In this document: one piece after another, positions 1 through 7,650 of the stretch | Position numbering within the stretch: the first letter of the stretch is position 1 | Layout: the number at the start of each line of letters is the position of its first letter | Source of the DNA: Baffinella frigidus | Taxonomy: Eukaryota; Cryptophyceae; Cryptomonadales; Baffinellaceae | Assembly (NCBI GenBank): GCA_026770585.1 | Contig: MU646342.1 | Location: forward strand, 654,684-672,116 | Reading direction: 5' to 3' | Length of the DNA: 17,433 nt | Made by a program: the position numbers and the translations under genes | The notes under the pieces: generated by a model | Seen by the model: the letters and a program-made list of their open reading frames with translations, nothing else | Told to the model about the DNA's origin: nothing | The model's database searches: none

Positions 1-114
1 GCTTTCACTCTCACCAGTCGCAGAACGCCCTCTTTCTGAAAGCCCTAAAACCCTGAACCCAAAGCAGCTGGGGTCAGCGGACTGGTCTCCGAACTCAGCG
101 ATCATCCCCCCGTC

Positions 115-620
115 TCTGGGGATGGAATCGACCATGCGATGGGAGAGGCAGGCAAGCGTCCCTCCGCAGCTCTTTTTGGAATTGAGCTTTTGCCCTGCGA
201 GGGTGTCAGAACCCACAGGTTATGAGGCTCCCCTGAGGTCAGTTCGAAGTCAATTGCGCCTAAAGTCACCCTATTCAAACAGCGGCGGGTGTAAGGACGG
301 GATCCGCAGCTGTTTGTAGATAGGGGCATGGCGGTGGAATCGACCATGCGATGGGAGAGGCACGTGAGCACAAATTCGGTTTAAATTGACGGTTCTGGTA
401 CTCAACGTCTACTTTTACCGATTTTTCGTTGTCCGTGGGGCGGTATGGCGCAGGAATCGACGATGCGGTGGGAGAGGCAGGCAAGCGCCCCATCCGGTTT
501 AAATTGACGTTTCTGGTACTTAACGTCGACTTTTACCGATTTCCCGTCGTCCGGGGGGGGGCATGGCGGTGGAATTGACCATCGACGATGCGATGGGAGA
601 GGCAGGCAAGCGCCCCATCC
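115..620 (+). repeat. Tandem repeats with GGAATCGACCATGCGATGGG motif
   Basis: The motif GAATCGACCATGCGATGGG with GAGAGGCAGGCAAGCG recurs near 125, 334, 452 and 572. A longer 117-bp unit, starting CGGTTTAAATTGACG, is present twice in tandem (378-494 and 495-611). No coding pattern is convincing. Confidence 0.75.
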
Positions 621-711
621 GCATCTGTGTGTAGCTCTGCCTAAGTTAATCCCGTGCTCTAACTACCCTGGATCCAGGAGGGTTCCACAGTACGCGATCC
701 AACGCCGTACG

Positions 712-810
712 CTAGTGGCTATACGTCTCGAGGTAGTGAATTCACTGTGAAATCAGTGGATTTGTACCAGATTACGGCCCGGTCAAACGACCCAGACGTA
801 TAGCCACTAG
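712..810. repeat. 99-bp foldback element
   Basis: Perfect 17-bp inverted ends, 712-728 (CTAGTGGCTATACGTCT) and 794-810. The loop contains TTTGTACCAG, a word also found in other foldbacks of this window. Confidence 0.75.
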
Positions 811-1145
811 AGCTGTGTGCAGAGAAGTTAGCTTCCATCCGCAGCTGTTTGTGGATAGAGCGGTTTTCGCATCTGTGGGCCACGGAACAGAATGGAATAA
901 TAGCAAACGTTGAGTATGCTGGTGCTCATCCGTCAACTTTTGGCATCGTTTGGTTGTTTTCGTGGCAAACATATGCGAAACCAGATAATACATGGACCGA
1001 TCTGCGAAGCCCACCGTCTGCTACCGTAGTCCTGTGTGGGTTGGGATGAAATGAATCGTGACTGAGAGTGTCCCCCTAAACCCCAAACCCCAAACTCTAA
1101 AAGGTTATTTGAGGCGCACGGGTGTACCTGGCATGGCTGGTTAAG
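811..1145 (+). other. No gene seen; scattered short repeats
   Basis: Contains GATCTGCGAAGCCCAC (1000-1015), repeated near 1266, and AATCGTGACTGAGAGTGTCC (1055-1074), repeated near 1821 next to telomere-like DNA. No ORF here shows family similarity. Confidence 0.5.
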
Positions 1146-1187
1146 TTTTCGGTCGAACTCTACCATCTGGTAGAATTCGACCGAAAA
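1146..1187. repeat. 42-bp palindrome
   Basis: TTTTCGGTCGAACTCTACCA pairs with its complement at 1168-1187 with one mismatch and a 2-base loop. Confidence 0.8.
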
Positions 1188-1339
1188 TTCGATCGAAATG
1201 TCGGTTCATACGATGTGTTTGTACCGAGCAATTCTTAATTAGTACCGCGAAAATAGATAGACGGACCTGCGAAGCCCACTGTTAAGGCCCAACCTTAACA
1301 ATAAATCGTGTCGGCAAGCCCACTGTTAAGGCCCAACCC

Positions 1340-1489
1340 TTATCTCAGAAAAGGGATTTTTAAATTCGTTTTCTGAAGTCAACCCCCCTTCAAATTTGTC
1401 AACTTATGCGCAGAGAAAAGAATAAGTTGACGAATTTGTACAGGAATTGACTTAAGAAAACGAATTTAAAAATCCCTTTTCTGAGATAA
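1340..1489. repeat. 150-bp foldback with nested outer arms
   Basis: Arms 1340-1382 and 1447-1489 pair over about 40 bases; an inner pair 1393-1409/1423-1439 extends the hairpin. Outside it, AATAAATCGTG (1301-1311) faces CCACGATTTATT (1501-1512), suggesting one element inside another. Confidence 0.85.
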
Positions 1490-1560
1490 ACCCCACCGCC
1501 ACGATTTATTGATGGAATAAATCGTGGCGGTGAGTGCCCCCGACGGAATGTTTAGGTTGA

Positions 1561-1704
1561 GATTGGATGAATCTCACATGGAAACAGATGCAATTGAAAT
1601 ATCAGATGCAATTGAAATATGAAATATCAGATGCAATTGAAATATGCAATTGAAATATGAGATGGAATGAATCTCACATGGAAACAGATGCAATTGAAAT
1701 ATCC
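1561..1704 (+). repeat. Tandem CAGATGCAATTGAAATAT (18-bp) repeats
   Basis: The unit CAGATGCAATTGAAATAT is repeated several times; the larger block GGATGAATCTCACATGGAAA plus the unit occurs twice (about 1564 and 1664). Confidence 0.8.
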
Positions 1705-1818
1705 TTTTGCTATCTTGGGTTTGTTTGTTTGGATGGTAAGGCTATACAGATGCTGAGATAGCAAACCCCGCCCTCGAGATAACACACCACGGTGTTCCAA
1801 GCTGAATCTGTTTCTGCA

Positions 1819-2062
1819 CGGAATCGTGACAGAGAGTGTCCCCCTACACCCCAAACCTCAAAACCAAACCCTTAACACCAAACCCTAAACCCTAAACACT
1901 AAACCCTAAACCCTAAACCCTAAACCCTAACCCGCAAACCCTCACCCCTAAACCCTAAGCCCTAAACCCTCACCCCTAAACCCTAAACCCTAAAACCTAA
2001 GCCCTAAACCCTCACCCCTAAACCCCAATCCCTAAACCCTAAACCCTAAACCCCAACCCCCC
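1819..2062 (+). repeat. Interstitial telomere-like array, C-rich strand on plus
   Basis: CCCTAAA units with CCCTCACC and CCCTAAG variants, about 200 bp, preceded by AATCGTGACAGAGAGTGTCC (a second copy of 1055-1074, which is also followed by CCCCAAACCCC). The heptamer is the plant/algal type. Confidence 0.9.
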
Positions 2063-2161
2063 CACAGGCTAGCGGGCCTGGCTATGCAGTCTGGTGGCGG
2101 GATGCTGTCCCTGCGTGAAAGTGGTCGCTCCACTCCAAAAGTTGACTCGGATAGAGCGACT

Positions 2162-2266
2162 TATCCCGTAAGTGGCGAGGGGGTCAAAATCGACCCCCAA
2201 GAGGTCCTAGGCAGGTCCTAGGGCCCTACGGTAGGGCGTATGCGCCTTCTCGCCACTTAAGGGATA
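2162..2266. repeat. F3 palindromic element
   Basis: Ends TATCCCGTAAGTGGCGAG and CTCGCCACTTAAGGGATA pair. The core has CCTAGG and CCCTACGGTAGGG. A flanking or terminal TA is compatible with TA-target insertion. Confidence 0.75.
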
Positions 2267-2340
2267 GTCTTAAGACTTTATTGGCCTTAGCCTCGTGCCG
2301 GCGAAGGAAGCTTGAACCAAACAGGTATTCAATAAACTAA

Positions 2341-2500
2341 TAGGGTAACGGCCTGAAAATGGGGTAGTTAGGCCTACGGCATTGCCTAGGACCTCCTACC
2401 GTAGGCCGAGACTTTTTGGTCCTAGGATCCCTCGGCCTACGGTAGGAGGTCCTAGGCAATTCCGTAGGCCTAACTACCCCATTTTCAGGCCGTTAGCCTA
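2341..2500. repeat. F1 palindromic element, copy 1 (160 bp)
   Basis: Near-perfect hairpin from TAGGGTAACGGCCTGAAAAT to its complement ending GGCCGTTAGCCTA. Copies lie at 12701, 14998 and 16075; the 14998 copy has the same length and loop. Confidence 0.9.
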
Positions 2501-2569
2501 TGAAAACGTGACCTCGGTCGAGTCCAGACGTGGAGCGGGCCTGCATCCTTCAAGTGGCGACCTATCCTT

Positions 2570-2690
2570 TACAGGGGTACCTCGCTCGTAAGAAACTGCC
2601 CCCCCTCTAGGGCCACCATAGGGCCCTAGGCACATCCCTACTGTAGGGTTCTATGATGGCGTGGTTTCTTATGAGCGAGGTACCCCTGTA
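2570..2690. repeat. F2 palindromic element, copy 1
   Basis: TACAGGGGTACCTCGCTC... and ...GAGCGAGGTACCCCTGTA pair over about 45 bases. The core holds CCCTAGG and CTACTGTAGG. The ends fit CAGGGGTACC flanked by TA, as in Tc1/mariner-type MITEs. Confidence 0.9.
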
Positions 2691-3015
2691 GGCGGACACT
2701 GGAACTGGTTCTGTAGAGCCCTTCTTCCTTTCGGGTCGCATCAAGCCTCCCTGTACAGAGGATCGCAGCCCGAGTACAGGGGTACCTCGCTCATAAGAAA
2801 CCGCCTCCCCCCTAGGACCACAGTAGGGCCCTAGGCATAGGCCTACAGTAGGGTCCTAGGGGGAGGCGGTTTCTTATGAGCGAGGTACCCCTGTAAGGGA
2901 CCAGGGGTACCGAGTAAGGGACCAGGACCTGTAAGTGGCCTTCTGCACTGGGGGGCCTGATGTGATCCGAAAGGAAGCATGGCCTTTCTGCAGGATCAGT
3001 TCCGGTGTCCGCCTA
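2689..3015. repeat. Foldback Z, holding an F2 copy in its loop
   Basis: The left arm 2689-2751 (TAGGCGGACACTGGAACTGG...) is the imperfect complement of 2949-3015 (...CCGGTGTCCGCCTA). The F2 element at 2775-2895 lies between the arms. Confidence 0.75.
2775..2895. repeat. F2 palindromic element, copy 2
   Basis: Same 121-bp length and ends as copy 1, with very long matched arms including TACCTCGCTCATAAGAAACC. Confidence 0.9.
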
Positions 3016-3133
3016 TGTTGGGAGCTCGAAGAACCTAAAGGGCGAGCTGGTCATATTTGACCCCCAGCAGGTCGTCGGCCCCTTCATATGCCCAGGTAGG
3101 AGCGTGTGAGGATACTCGCCACTGAAGGGATAC

Positions 3134-3255
3134 TACAGGGGTGCCTCGCTCATAAGAAACGCCCACCCCCCTAGGACTCCTATAGGGGCCTAGGCATAGG
3201 CCTACTGTAGGGTCCTAGGGGGGGGGCGGTTTCTTATGAGCGAGGTACCCCTGTA
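3134..3255. repeat. F2 palindromic element, copy 3
   Basis: TACAGGGGTGCCTCGCTC to GAGCGAGGTACCCCTGTA; G and C runs of 6-9 bases pair in the stem. A degenerate F3 right arm (CGCCACTGAAGGGATA) lies just before it. Confidence 0.9.
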
Positions 3256-3286
3256 CTGGAGGACCCAGCGTGCGCGAGAGCGACAC

Positions 3287-3449
3287 CCACACGGTGGACT
3301 ACGAACCTTTCACCAAAAGTCAACTTGCCAAGCTTTCATCAAAAGTCAACTGGCCCAGAGGCAATTCACGTGAAGGCTTTTCTGATGCAAATGTGGTCAC
3401 GTTATCGTGGATATCCGGGGGCTCGAACCCTTCGTAGTCTACCGTGTGG
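3287..3449. repeat. H element, copy 1
   Basis: Ends CCACACGGTGGACTACGAA and TTCGTAGTCTACCGTGTGG. The interior has ATCAAAAGTCAACT and ATGCAAATGTGGTCACG, shared with copies at 13674 and 15186. Confidence 0.8.
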
Positions 3450-3450
3450 A

Positions 3451-3548
3451 GGGGTTCCTCGCTCACAAGAAAGCGCCTCCCCCCAAGAGCCTACAGCAGG
3501 CCTATGCCCAGGGCCCTGTGGTGGTTCTAGGGAGGGGCGCGCTTTCTT
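3451..3548. repeat. F2 element, copy 4, right end cut off
   Basis: GGGGTTCCTCGCTCACAAGA begins the left arm. The right arm stops at GCTTTCTTA where an F3 element begins, so the F3 probably landed in the F2 arm. Confidence 0.7.
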
Positions 3549-3651
3549 ATCCCTGAAGTGACCAGTAGGCTCATACGCCATACCGTAGGGCCCTATGACC
3601 TGCCTAGGGCTTCCACGGGCGACTATTCGCCCGTTAATCACTCAAGGGATA
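3549..3651. repeat. F3 palindromic element
   Basis: Ends TATCCCTGAAGTG and CACTCAAGGGATA. The core contains CATACCGTAGGGCCCTATG and an ACGGGCG...CGCCCGT palindrome also present at 5311-5331. Confidence 0.75.
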
Positions 3652-3769
3652 CAGGGGTACCTCGCTCATAAAAAAACGCCCCCCCTAGGACCCTACAGTA
3701 GGCCTATGCCTAGGGCCCTACGGTGGTCCTAGGGGGGGGGCGGTTTCTTATGAGCGAGGTACCCCTGTA
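3650..3769. repeat. F2 palindromic element, copy 5
   Basis: TACAGGGGTACCTCGCTC to GGTACCCCTGTA. It shares its first TA with the last TA of the preceding F3 element. Confidence 0.9.
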
Positions 3770-3811
3770 AGCGAAAATTTCTCGCATCACGCCTGAGACG
3801 CACCACATTAA

Positions 3812-4319
3812 TTAGAAAAGGCCGCAGTTTCTGGACCCTTGATTGACCATCAACGGCTCCACCATTGACCATCAAGGCAACCGATAAACACGAAATCACG
3901 AAATCCGATGGCGGGGCGGTCAAGCCTGACCGACCCTCCTTTGAGCACTCTCCCGCACGGGCCAGCAGCACCAGGGTGTGTTTGGGTGCACGTTGGGAGC
4001 GCCGGCGCCGCCTCAATGAAGGTGCCCGCCAAGCAGGGGACGCACCACGACAGCCCGCAATCTGCCTCCGCCACAACACGCTCCACCTGGTCCCCAGCCG
4101 AGTCGTACAGCGGCGTAGCGCAGACAGGGCGTCCGAAGAGAGCCACCACACCCCCTCCCCGCATCCAGGCGCTGGCCGGGTCCCGCCTGGAGTACTTCAC
4201 CATGGTTTCTCTCGAAAAGCAGGGTGGCTGTGCCTTTGACCATGAATTCATGGTCAAAGGACCCTTTAGACCATGAATTCATGGTCAAACAAGGGTCCAG
4301 AAACTGCGGCCTTTTCTAA
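3812..4319. mobile_element. 508-bp terminal-inverted-repeat element with GC-rich cargo
   Basis: The ends are a perfect 30-bp inverted repeat, 3812-3841 and 4290-4319 (starting TTAGAAAAGGCCGCAG). The homology continues inwards with variants of TTGACCAT and CCTTTGACCAT. On the right this becomes two GAATTC-centred palindromes, 4235-4258 (24 bp, perfect) and 4269-4286. The 3860-4230 interior is GC-rich and coding-like, unlike the flanks. No clear target-site duplication is visible. It resembles a non-autonomous DNA transposon that captured host exon sequence. Confidence 0.7.
3850..4203 (-). CDS. Possible 117-residue protein or captured exon in TIR element
   Basis: The ORF starts at an ATG in a good eukaryotic context (ACCATGG) and encodes MVKYSRRDPASAWMRGGG, VVALFGRPVCATPLYD, then a Cys-containing stretch (CGLSWCVPCLAG), ending just inside the left inverted repeat. 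From about residue 1 to 70 the third codon position is strongly G/C, as in exons A and B, which suggests it was coding sequence. After about residue 75 this bias fades. I recognise no family. The opposite strand is also open over much of the region, which high GC alone can produce, so the strand rests on codon bias. It could be one exon of a longer gene; acceptor-like CAGs lie upstream but I cannot fix borders. Confidence 0.35.
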   Translation of the reverse strand: MVKYSRRDPASAWMRGGGVVALFGRPVCATPLYDSAGDQVERVVAEADCGLSWCVPCLAGTFIEAAPALPTCTQTHPGAAGPCGRVLKGGSVRLDRPAIGFRDFVFIGCLDGQWWSR

Positions 4320-4756
4320 CGAAATTTAGACCAAGAGACCAGTCAGCTGAAATACCTCAATCAAAAGTCAACTCCTGCAGGATTCAAGCCGACGGCTGTC
4401 AACTTCTACGCAAGGGCCTTTATTCAAAGACCTTGAGCCAATCTGGCCAGGGCGAACTTCCAAGTTGCGAACTTTCAATTTCCATTTGTACCAGGTAATT
4501 TCGAACCGGTGCGCTTTTTCGCCTTTAAAACCTTTTTGAAGTTGGAATCTTGGTACCTTGGAAGTTCGCCCTGGCCAAGTCCTACCAGATTGGCTCTACA
4601 ATGACTAATCAGTAATGCTGGAGGAACCTATTTACATGTGGGGTTGTAAACATTTGTACCAGGATAGGGAATTCCAACCTCGCGACTGTGTTAATTTCGC
4701 AGAGTTACGTGACCAATCAACCGAAAGTTACTACACAAATACCCTCATTTAAAAGT
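4320..4756. repeat. Gene-free stretch with a 162-bp foldback
   Basis: Arms 4435-4463 (GAGCCAATCTGG, then CCAGGGCGAACTTCC) and 4557-4596 pair; the right arm has an 8-base insertion. The loop holds TTTGTACCAGG, repeated near 4654. Nothing coding is seen. Confidence 0.75.
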
Positions 4757-4862
4757 ACAAGAAACCGCCCCTCCCCCAGGACCTTACAGTAGGCCTATTC
4801 CTAGGGCCCTACGGTGGTTCTAGGGGGGGGGGCCTGTTCCTTCTGAGCGAGATACCCCTGTG
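4757..4862. repeat. F2 element, copy 6, degraded
   Basis: ACAAGAAACCGCCCCTCCCC faces GGGGGGCCTGTTCCTTCTGA; the right end GAGATACCCCTGTG is recognisable while the left terminus is lost. Confidence 0.7.
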
Positions 4863-5295
4863 AAGAGCAACCGTGGCGTGAGAGAGGGGAGGCTAAAGAG
4901 AGAATGATAAACCATTGCCGAACTGTCAGCGTCAGTGTCACACATGCTACGCATTGTGCCATCACTGTATCCCGTGTCGGCCGCTCATTCGAGCATTTTC
5001 CGGATGGATTGTAACTCCACCTCCTACAGGGAGGTTAAACATGAGAGGGACCAGTCCATCGCGGCTCTAAGGGCACTTCATGACGCAAGGTTATGAGGAC
5101 GCCAAAGAAGATTCGCTTAGGCCTCCGAAGTAGATTCACGATGTGAGTGTAAATAAAAGCACCAAAGCACCAAAGCACCACCACTTCAGAGAGGTGTAGC
5201 GTTCACACAGCACGCCACGAGCACACACACCGTCGTGTGAGGACCGGGTCCTGGACGGGCCCGCCTCAGGGGAAAAGGGCTCCACGGGTGAGTCC
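4863..5295 (+). other. Unassigned region with a Cys-rich open frame
   Basis: Frame 4897-5067 is open for 57 codons without an initial ATG and contains NCQRQCHTCYALCHHCIPC, six cysteines in a zinc-knuckle-like spacing. Other frames of the same bases are also open, so coding is unproven. A (CACCAAAG)3 tract lies at about 5158-5182. No family recognised. Confidence 0.3.
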
Positions 5296-5397
5296 ATCCC
5301 TCAAGTGCCCAACGGGCGAACAATCGCCCGTGGAAGCCCTGGGCAGGTTCTAGGGCCCTACTGTAGGGCGTATGCGCCTACTGGGCACTTGAGGGAT
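5296..5397. repeat. F3 palindromic element
   Basis: ATCCCTCAAGTGCCC pairs with GGGCACTTGAGGGAT; the core has CCCTACTGTAGGGCGTATGC as in the 2162 copy. Confidence 0.8.
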
Positions 5398-5507
5398 ATC
5401 GGTCGGGTCACCTAGCGAGAGACCTTGACTGATACCAACACGGCCGCCATACCCCCCCCCCCCCCTCTGTGTGTCTCAGCAGGGACGACGAGCCACACAG
5501 CGGACTT

Positions 5508-5638
5508 CGAAGGGATTTTGAATAACCCCTAAGCGATAAGACCTAGGATCCTACGGTAGGCAACCCGTAGGGGCATAGGGGGGTTCCTACGGACAAGGTA
5601 ACGGAAACTCGGGCACTGAGTGCCCGAAAATCCCTTCG
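5508..5638. repeat. F4 foldback element, copy 1
   Basis: Short inverted ends CGAAGGGATTTT / GAAAATCCCTTCG flank a core with GACCTAGGATCCTACGGTAG, GGGCATAGGG and GGGCACTGAGTGCCC. Copies lie at 10667 and, reversed, at 12936. Confidence 0.7.
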
Positions 5639-5751
5639 CAGCCCCGAAAATCCTTTCGTGGTGTGGGAAGGCGAGAGAGACCTTTATTACTACCAACACG
5701 GCCGCCATGTGTGCACCCCCCCCGAGGCTGAGCAGGACCCAGAGCTACTGA

Positions 5752-5927
5752 AAAGCCACAGGGGAAGTCTCAAAAAGTAGCAGACACTCTGGCGTCCGCT
5801 ACTTTGGAGCCATTTCCCCCTCAAAAGGCAATTTCTACCTTCAGGACGTGACCAAAATTCGTCAAAAGGCAACCCATAAATAGTTTTAGTGTCGTGTCCA
5901 AGAATTTGAGAAGTCCCCTGTGGCTTT
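5752..5927. repeat. 176-bp foldback
   Basis: AAAGCCACAGGGGAAGTCTC pairs with GAGAAGTCCCCTGTGGCTTT near the other end; an inner hairpin AAGTAGCAGAC / GTCCGCTACTT lies at 5776-5805. Just outside is ACCAACACGGCCGCCAT, also at 5435. Confidence 0.8.
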
Positions 5928-5974
5928 GCAGTAGAGAGGTCAGGCATGAGTACCTACACCTCGAGAATAAGGAC

Positions 5975-6117
5975 TACAGGGGTACCTCGCTGATAAGAAA
6001 CCGCCCCCCCCTAGGAACCTACAGTAGGCCAATGCCTAGGGCCCTATGGTGGTCCTAGGGGGGCGATAGGCCTACTGTAGGGTCCTAGGGGGGCGGCGCT
6101 TTCTTATGAGCGAGGTA
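5975..6117. repeat. F2 element, copy 7, right terminus lost
   Basis: The left end is intact (TACAGGGGTACC). The right arm ends at GAGCGAGGTA beside an F5 element. The core CCTAGGGGGGCG is duplicated, making this copy longer. Confidence 0.8.
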
Positions 6118-6123
6118 GCTATC

Positions 6124-6282
6124 CTTGCTCGGATAGCGAGGGGTTCAACGGATCTTTTTAATTCGGGTACGAATCCAAAAATTTGTGCGAGTCGTGTCCA
6201 ACTTGTGGGCGCTAGACTGCACAAAACTGCAGTCTAGCCAAAAATTACCCGATCCATTTCACCCGTCGCTATCAGAGCAAGG
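6124..6282. repeat. F5 foldback, copy 1
   Basis: CTTGCTCGGATAGCGAGG on the left faces CCGTCGCTATCAGAGCAAG on the right. An inner CTAGACTGCA/TGCAGTCTAG hairpin differs from that in copy 2 although the outer arms match. Confidence 0.8.
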
Positions 6283-6303
6283 GTACACGCGTCGATAATC
6301 GAG

Positions 6304-6425
6304 TACAGGGGTACCTCGCTCATAAGAAACCGCCCCCCCCCCTAGGACCACCATAGGGCCCTAGGCATCGTCCTACTGTAGGGTCCTAGGGGGGGGCGGT
6401 TTCTTATGAGCGAGGTTCCCCTGTA
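6304..6425. repeat. F2 palindromic element, copy 8
   Basis: TACAGGGGTACCTCGCTC to GAGCGAGGTTCCCCTGTA, with a paired C10/G7 run. Confidence 0.9.
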
Positions 6426-6448
6426 GGTTGGATCCGCTTGAACAGGTT

Positions 6449-6626
6449 ACTCGAGGCCTCACGCCCGCCTCGGGTCCATCCCTTGAGTGGCTTACGCGCC
6501 ACTGATCTATCCCTTAAGTGGCCTACGCCCTACCGTAGGGCCCTAGGACCTGCCTAGGACCTCTTTGGGGTCAATTTTGACCCCATGGGCACTTGAGGGA
6601 TTTATCCCGAGGCGGGCCTACTCGAG
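6449..6626. repeat. Foldback with an F3 element (6508-6601) inside
   Basis: Outer arms ACTCGAGGCCTCACGCCCGC... (6449-6474) and CCCGAGGCGGGCCTACTCGAG (6606-6626) pair imperfectly. Inside are a half F3 arm (6478-6502) and a full F3 element, TATCCCTTAAGTGGCC to CACTTGAGGGAT. The right arm overlaps the stop codon of exon C. Confidence 0.75.
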
Positions 6627-6731
6627 GGTGCAGATGTAGAGGTGCCAATCCTGCCCAGCGTTGAACACTCGGTGCTCCACCTGCACATTCACAGGGTTGA
6701 TAGACTCAGGGTTGGTTGGCTTGAAGGTTTT
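6618..6731 (-). CDS. Terminal exon C of the METTL13-type methyltransferase gene
   Basis: This exon encodes 37 residues and a TAG stop. It begins KTFKPTNPESINPVNVQV and ends NAGQDWHLYICTLE. The acceptor is a pyrimidine-rich stretch plus CAG (6732-6734) in phase 0, matching exon D. The ending resembles the C-terminal strand of the family, which typically has K-P followed by a variable loop and then H-Y-[IV]-Y-[VI]-C near the end, so this is probably the last exon. An in-frame TGA lies four codons upstream of the exon, supporting an intron there. The stop codon and last codons fall in the right arm of an inverted repeat (6606-6626) whose left arm is 6449-6474. The neighbouring sequence is foldback repeat with no obvious polyadenylation signal. 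Confidence 0.68.
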   Translation of the reverse strand, partial: KTFKPTNPESINPVNVQVEHRVFNAGQDWHLYICTLE

Positions 6732-6799
6732 CTGGGGAGGTCACACGAGAGAGAAGATAATCTCGAGAGACCTACCCAGAGTCGTATATCACCAAGTGT

Positions 6800-6960
6800 A
6801 CAATGTGTACGAAGAGAAAACAGGGTAGTTAAGCCTATGGTATTGACTACGGTACGCCGTAGGGGTATACAACGTATACGAAGAGAAAACAGGGCAGTTA
6901 AGCCTATGGTATTGACTACGGTGGGCCGTAGGGGCCTAGGGGGGCTCCTACGAAAACCCG
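6800..6960 (+). repeat. Tandem duplication of an F1-type arm
   Basis: A 64-bp unit containing TACGAAGAGAAAACAGGG, AGTTAAGCCTATGGTATTGA and CTACGG occurs twice (about 6804 and 6870). It resembles the F1 arm GTAGTTAGGCCTACGGTATT. Confidence 0.7.
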
Positions 6961-7003
6961 GGTTTTCCTAGCCCCTCACCTGCACATGCGAGAGACGTTT
7001 GTT

Positions 7004-7172
7004 CCTTGGTCGGATAGCGAGGGGGCGAACGGATCTTTTTAATTCGGGTACGAATTACGAGTCGTGTCCAACTTGTGGGCGCTGAAACTCCCAATGGGAG
7101 TTTCAGCCCCCACAAGTTGGACACGACCAAAAAAATACCCGACCCATTTGCCCCCTCGCCATCCGAACAAGG
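7004..7172. repeat. F5 foldback, copy 2
   Basis: CCTTGGTCGGATAGCGAGGG faces CCCTCGCCATCCGAACAAGG. The centre (7058-7128) is a long near-perfect hairpin built on GTCGTGTCCAACTTGTGGG and GAAACTCCCAATGGGAGTTT. Confidence 0.9.
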
Positions 7173-7384
7173 TACTACCAACACATGAGAGAGACCTCTA
7201 TTACTACCAACACATGAGAGATACCTTTAGTACTACCAACACATGATAGAGACCTTTTTTACTACCAACACGTGAGAGAGACCTTTATTACTACCACCTT
7301 TATTACTAACAACACATGAGAGATACCTTTATTACTACCAACATATGAGAGATACCTGTATTACTACAACACACGAGAGAGACC
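7173..7384 (+). repeat. Tandem array of a 29-bp unit
   Basis: About seven or eight units of TACTACCAACACATGAGAG plus AGACCTTTAT with point changes. The same unit occurs singly at 5670-5698. Confidence 0.85.
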
Positions 7385-7650
7385 TTTATCACAGGGGTTA
7401 CTCGCAATAAACCAGAATCTTCAAACCTTATTTAGGGCTTAAAAGGGGGCGTTTGGATTACAACTGTTTTTGATGCGGCAACCGACGCGGTTTGGGATTC
7501 CAAAGGTGGCGAGTGACAACTTAAGCCTTAAGCTGTGGAAATTGGAGGTTTCTGGTGTCACAACTTAAGCCTTTAGTTGTGGGAATTGGAGATTTCTGGT
7601 GTCTGATCCAGAAAACTTTCTGAACCCAGCAGACTGCCGGTTTGCAGAAG
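7385..7650 (+). other. No gene seen; a 50-bp direct repeat
   Basis: CAACTTAAGCCTTAAGCTGT and CAACTTAAGCCTTTAGTTGT start two tandem units (7518-7610) that both end in GGAGRTTTCTGGTGTC. The rest holds nothing recognisable. Confidence 0.6.

Noticed and set aside
3417-3430. GGGTTCGAGCCCCC on the minus strand, like a tRNA T-loop/B box
   Set aside because: No A box or cloverleaf can be formed around it; it lies within the right arm region of an H element.
3865-4276. Two plus-strand ORFs of about 120 codons inside the TIR element
   Set aside because: Third-position GC bias fits the minus-strand frame better; these are probably antisense shadows of GC-rich DNA.
7173-7384. 29-bp direct repeats resembling a CRISPR array
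   Set aside because: Units are contiguous with no unique spacers, and the setting is eukaryotic.
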